DNA of 61,071 nucleotides from assembly GCF_008014675.1 (NCBI RefSeq), contig NZ_VOXD01000036.1, positions 1-61,071 on the forward strand. The letters are read 5' to 3'. How positions within the stretch are numbered: the stretch's first letter is position 1; the number at the start of each line of letters is the position of its first letter. Source of the DNA: Neolewinella aurantiaca (GTDB lineage Bacteria; Bacteroidota; Bacteroidia; Chitinophagales; Saprospiraceae). The notes beneath the pieces were generated by a model. It was not told the origin of the DNA. It ran no database searches and saw nothing but the letters and a program-made list of their open reading frames with translations. A program made the translations under genes and the position numbers. This document shows positions 60,846 to 61,071 of the stretch, one piece after another.

Positions 60846-60950
60846 TGTATCACGAGATGCACGGATCCCCCTCTCCCCCGGCCCCTCTCCTCGGGAGAGG
60901 GGAGACGTGACAAGCGGCAAGTTCGTGATAGTAGTGCGTCTCGTGATACA
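60846..60950. repeat. Nested inverted repeats near the right edge
   Basis: TGTATCACGAGATGCAC (60846-60862) and GTGCGTCTCGTGATACA (60934-60950) are inverted with one mismatch. Between them lies the GC-rich palindrome CCCCTCTCC-TC-GGAGAGGGG (60866-60906), related to the one in hisS. Confidence 0.7.
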
Positions 60951-61071
60951 ATGGTCCGCTACGATTTTAGGCTTCTAAAAAAGGGTAGGCCCTTAACTTG
61001 GTGATTCTCACACCTACCAAGAATGACCTACCCGACGAAAATCGAAACTCTCGCTGCCCAAATATTGCAAA
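60948..61071 (+). mobile_element. Possible start of another mobile element
   Basis: ACAATGGTCCGCTACG repeats the tip of the 49-bp inverted repeat of the 1.6-3.0 kb composite. After about 60 bases, containing TTGGT/ACCAA arms, a frame opens at 61023 and runs off the window (MTYPTKIETLAAQILQ). It could be a transposase start, but 16 codons are too few to assign. Confidence 0.35.
61023..61071 (+). CDS. Partial reading frame at the window edge
   Basis: ATG 61023 opens a 16-codon frame, MTYPTKIETLAAQILQ, cut by the window end. No family is recognisable. Its position behind a repeat tip suggests a mobile-element gene. Confidence 0.3.
   Translation, partial: MTYPTKIETLAAQILQ

Noticed and set aside
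1..61071. tRNA, rRNA or tmRNA genes
   Set aside because: No acceptor/T-arm pattern such as GGTTCGAATCC within a cloverleaf, and no rRNA-like block, was seen on either strand.

Overview
The window looks like chromosomal DNA of a gliding-type Bacteroidota, most likely a Saprospiria (Lewinella-like) member. The taxonomy is inferred from several signs: C-terminal sorting domains of the type IX secretion system (T9SS; types A and B/CHU_C), a choice-of-anchor L protein, a TonB-dependent receptor with an N-terminal carboxypeptidase-like domain, Bacteroidota-style lipoboxes, TAnnTTTG -7 boxes, few Shine-Dalgarno sequences, and housekeeping genes of the Bacteroidota type. Both ends are cut inside probable mobile DNA. 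No tRNA, rRNA or CRISPR array was seen.

Layout. 0-3 kb: the end of an IS5-like element that beheads a lipoprotein gene, then rluF, then a 1.5 kb non-coding composite of inverted and direct repeats. 3-16 kb: housekeeping and accessory genes (DUF937, holA, fabH, a P-loop kinase-like gene, a Cys-rich copper-binding bundle protein, a beta-lactamase-like serine hydrolase, a MoxR/DUF4350/DUF4129 operon, DUF2853, two SDRs and a pappalysin-like lipoprotein). 16-27.7 kb: the standout region, a linear azol(in)e peptide (TOMM/LAP) biosynthetic locus. 27.8-50 kb: a Bacteroidota-specific helical protein, trhO, aconitase, a zinc-site-less sirtuin, rpmH, a secreted T9SS protease, a MarC-type protein, mtaB, a 1373-residue SNF2 helicase, a glycosyltransferase and hisS. 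50-61 kb: an S23-type four-helix-bundle gene beside a tandem repeat array, a sigma-like/TPR membrane protein, a CHU_C adhesin-like protein and a 1693-residue protein built from about 14 repeats.

How the RiPP locus fits together (inference from families and order). A 46-residue precursor gene at 16030-16170 encodes a short leader and a core with seven Cys interleaved with Thr and Ser. It is followed by a terminator-like hairpin, then an E1-like leader-binding/cyclodehydratase partner with an intact Cys4 zinc site, a YcaO cyclodehydratase ending in PHPFP, a SagB-like FMN dehydrogenase, an ABC exporter pair and a small HExxH (M50-like) membrane protease in place of the usual CPBP-type SagE protease. 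Directly downstream on the same strand lie four tandem paralogous lipoproteins/secreted proteins and a TonB-dependent receptor. This possible outer-membrane module for the peptide does not match any RiPP architecture I know.

A second window-wide signal is a dispersed repeat with head GGGCGCGGCCGCAGGTGCA and a degenerate tail. About 20 copies occur in both orientations, in intergenic DNA (several as inverted pairs) and inside reading frames. In genes the repeat always keeps the frame open and is read as GAxAGA or, in antisense, APAxAP (beta-lactamase-like protein, SNF2 helicase, MtaB, HisS, the sigma-like protein and the 14-repeat protein).
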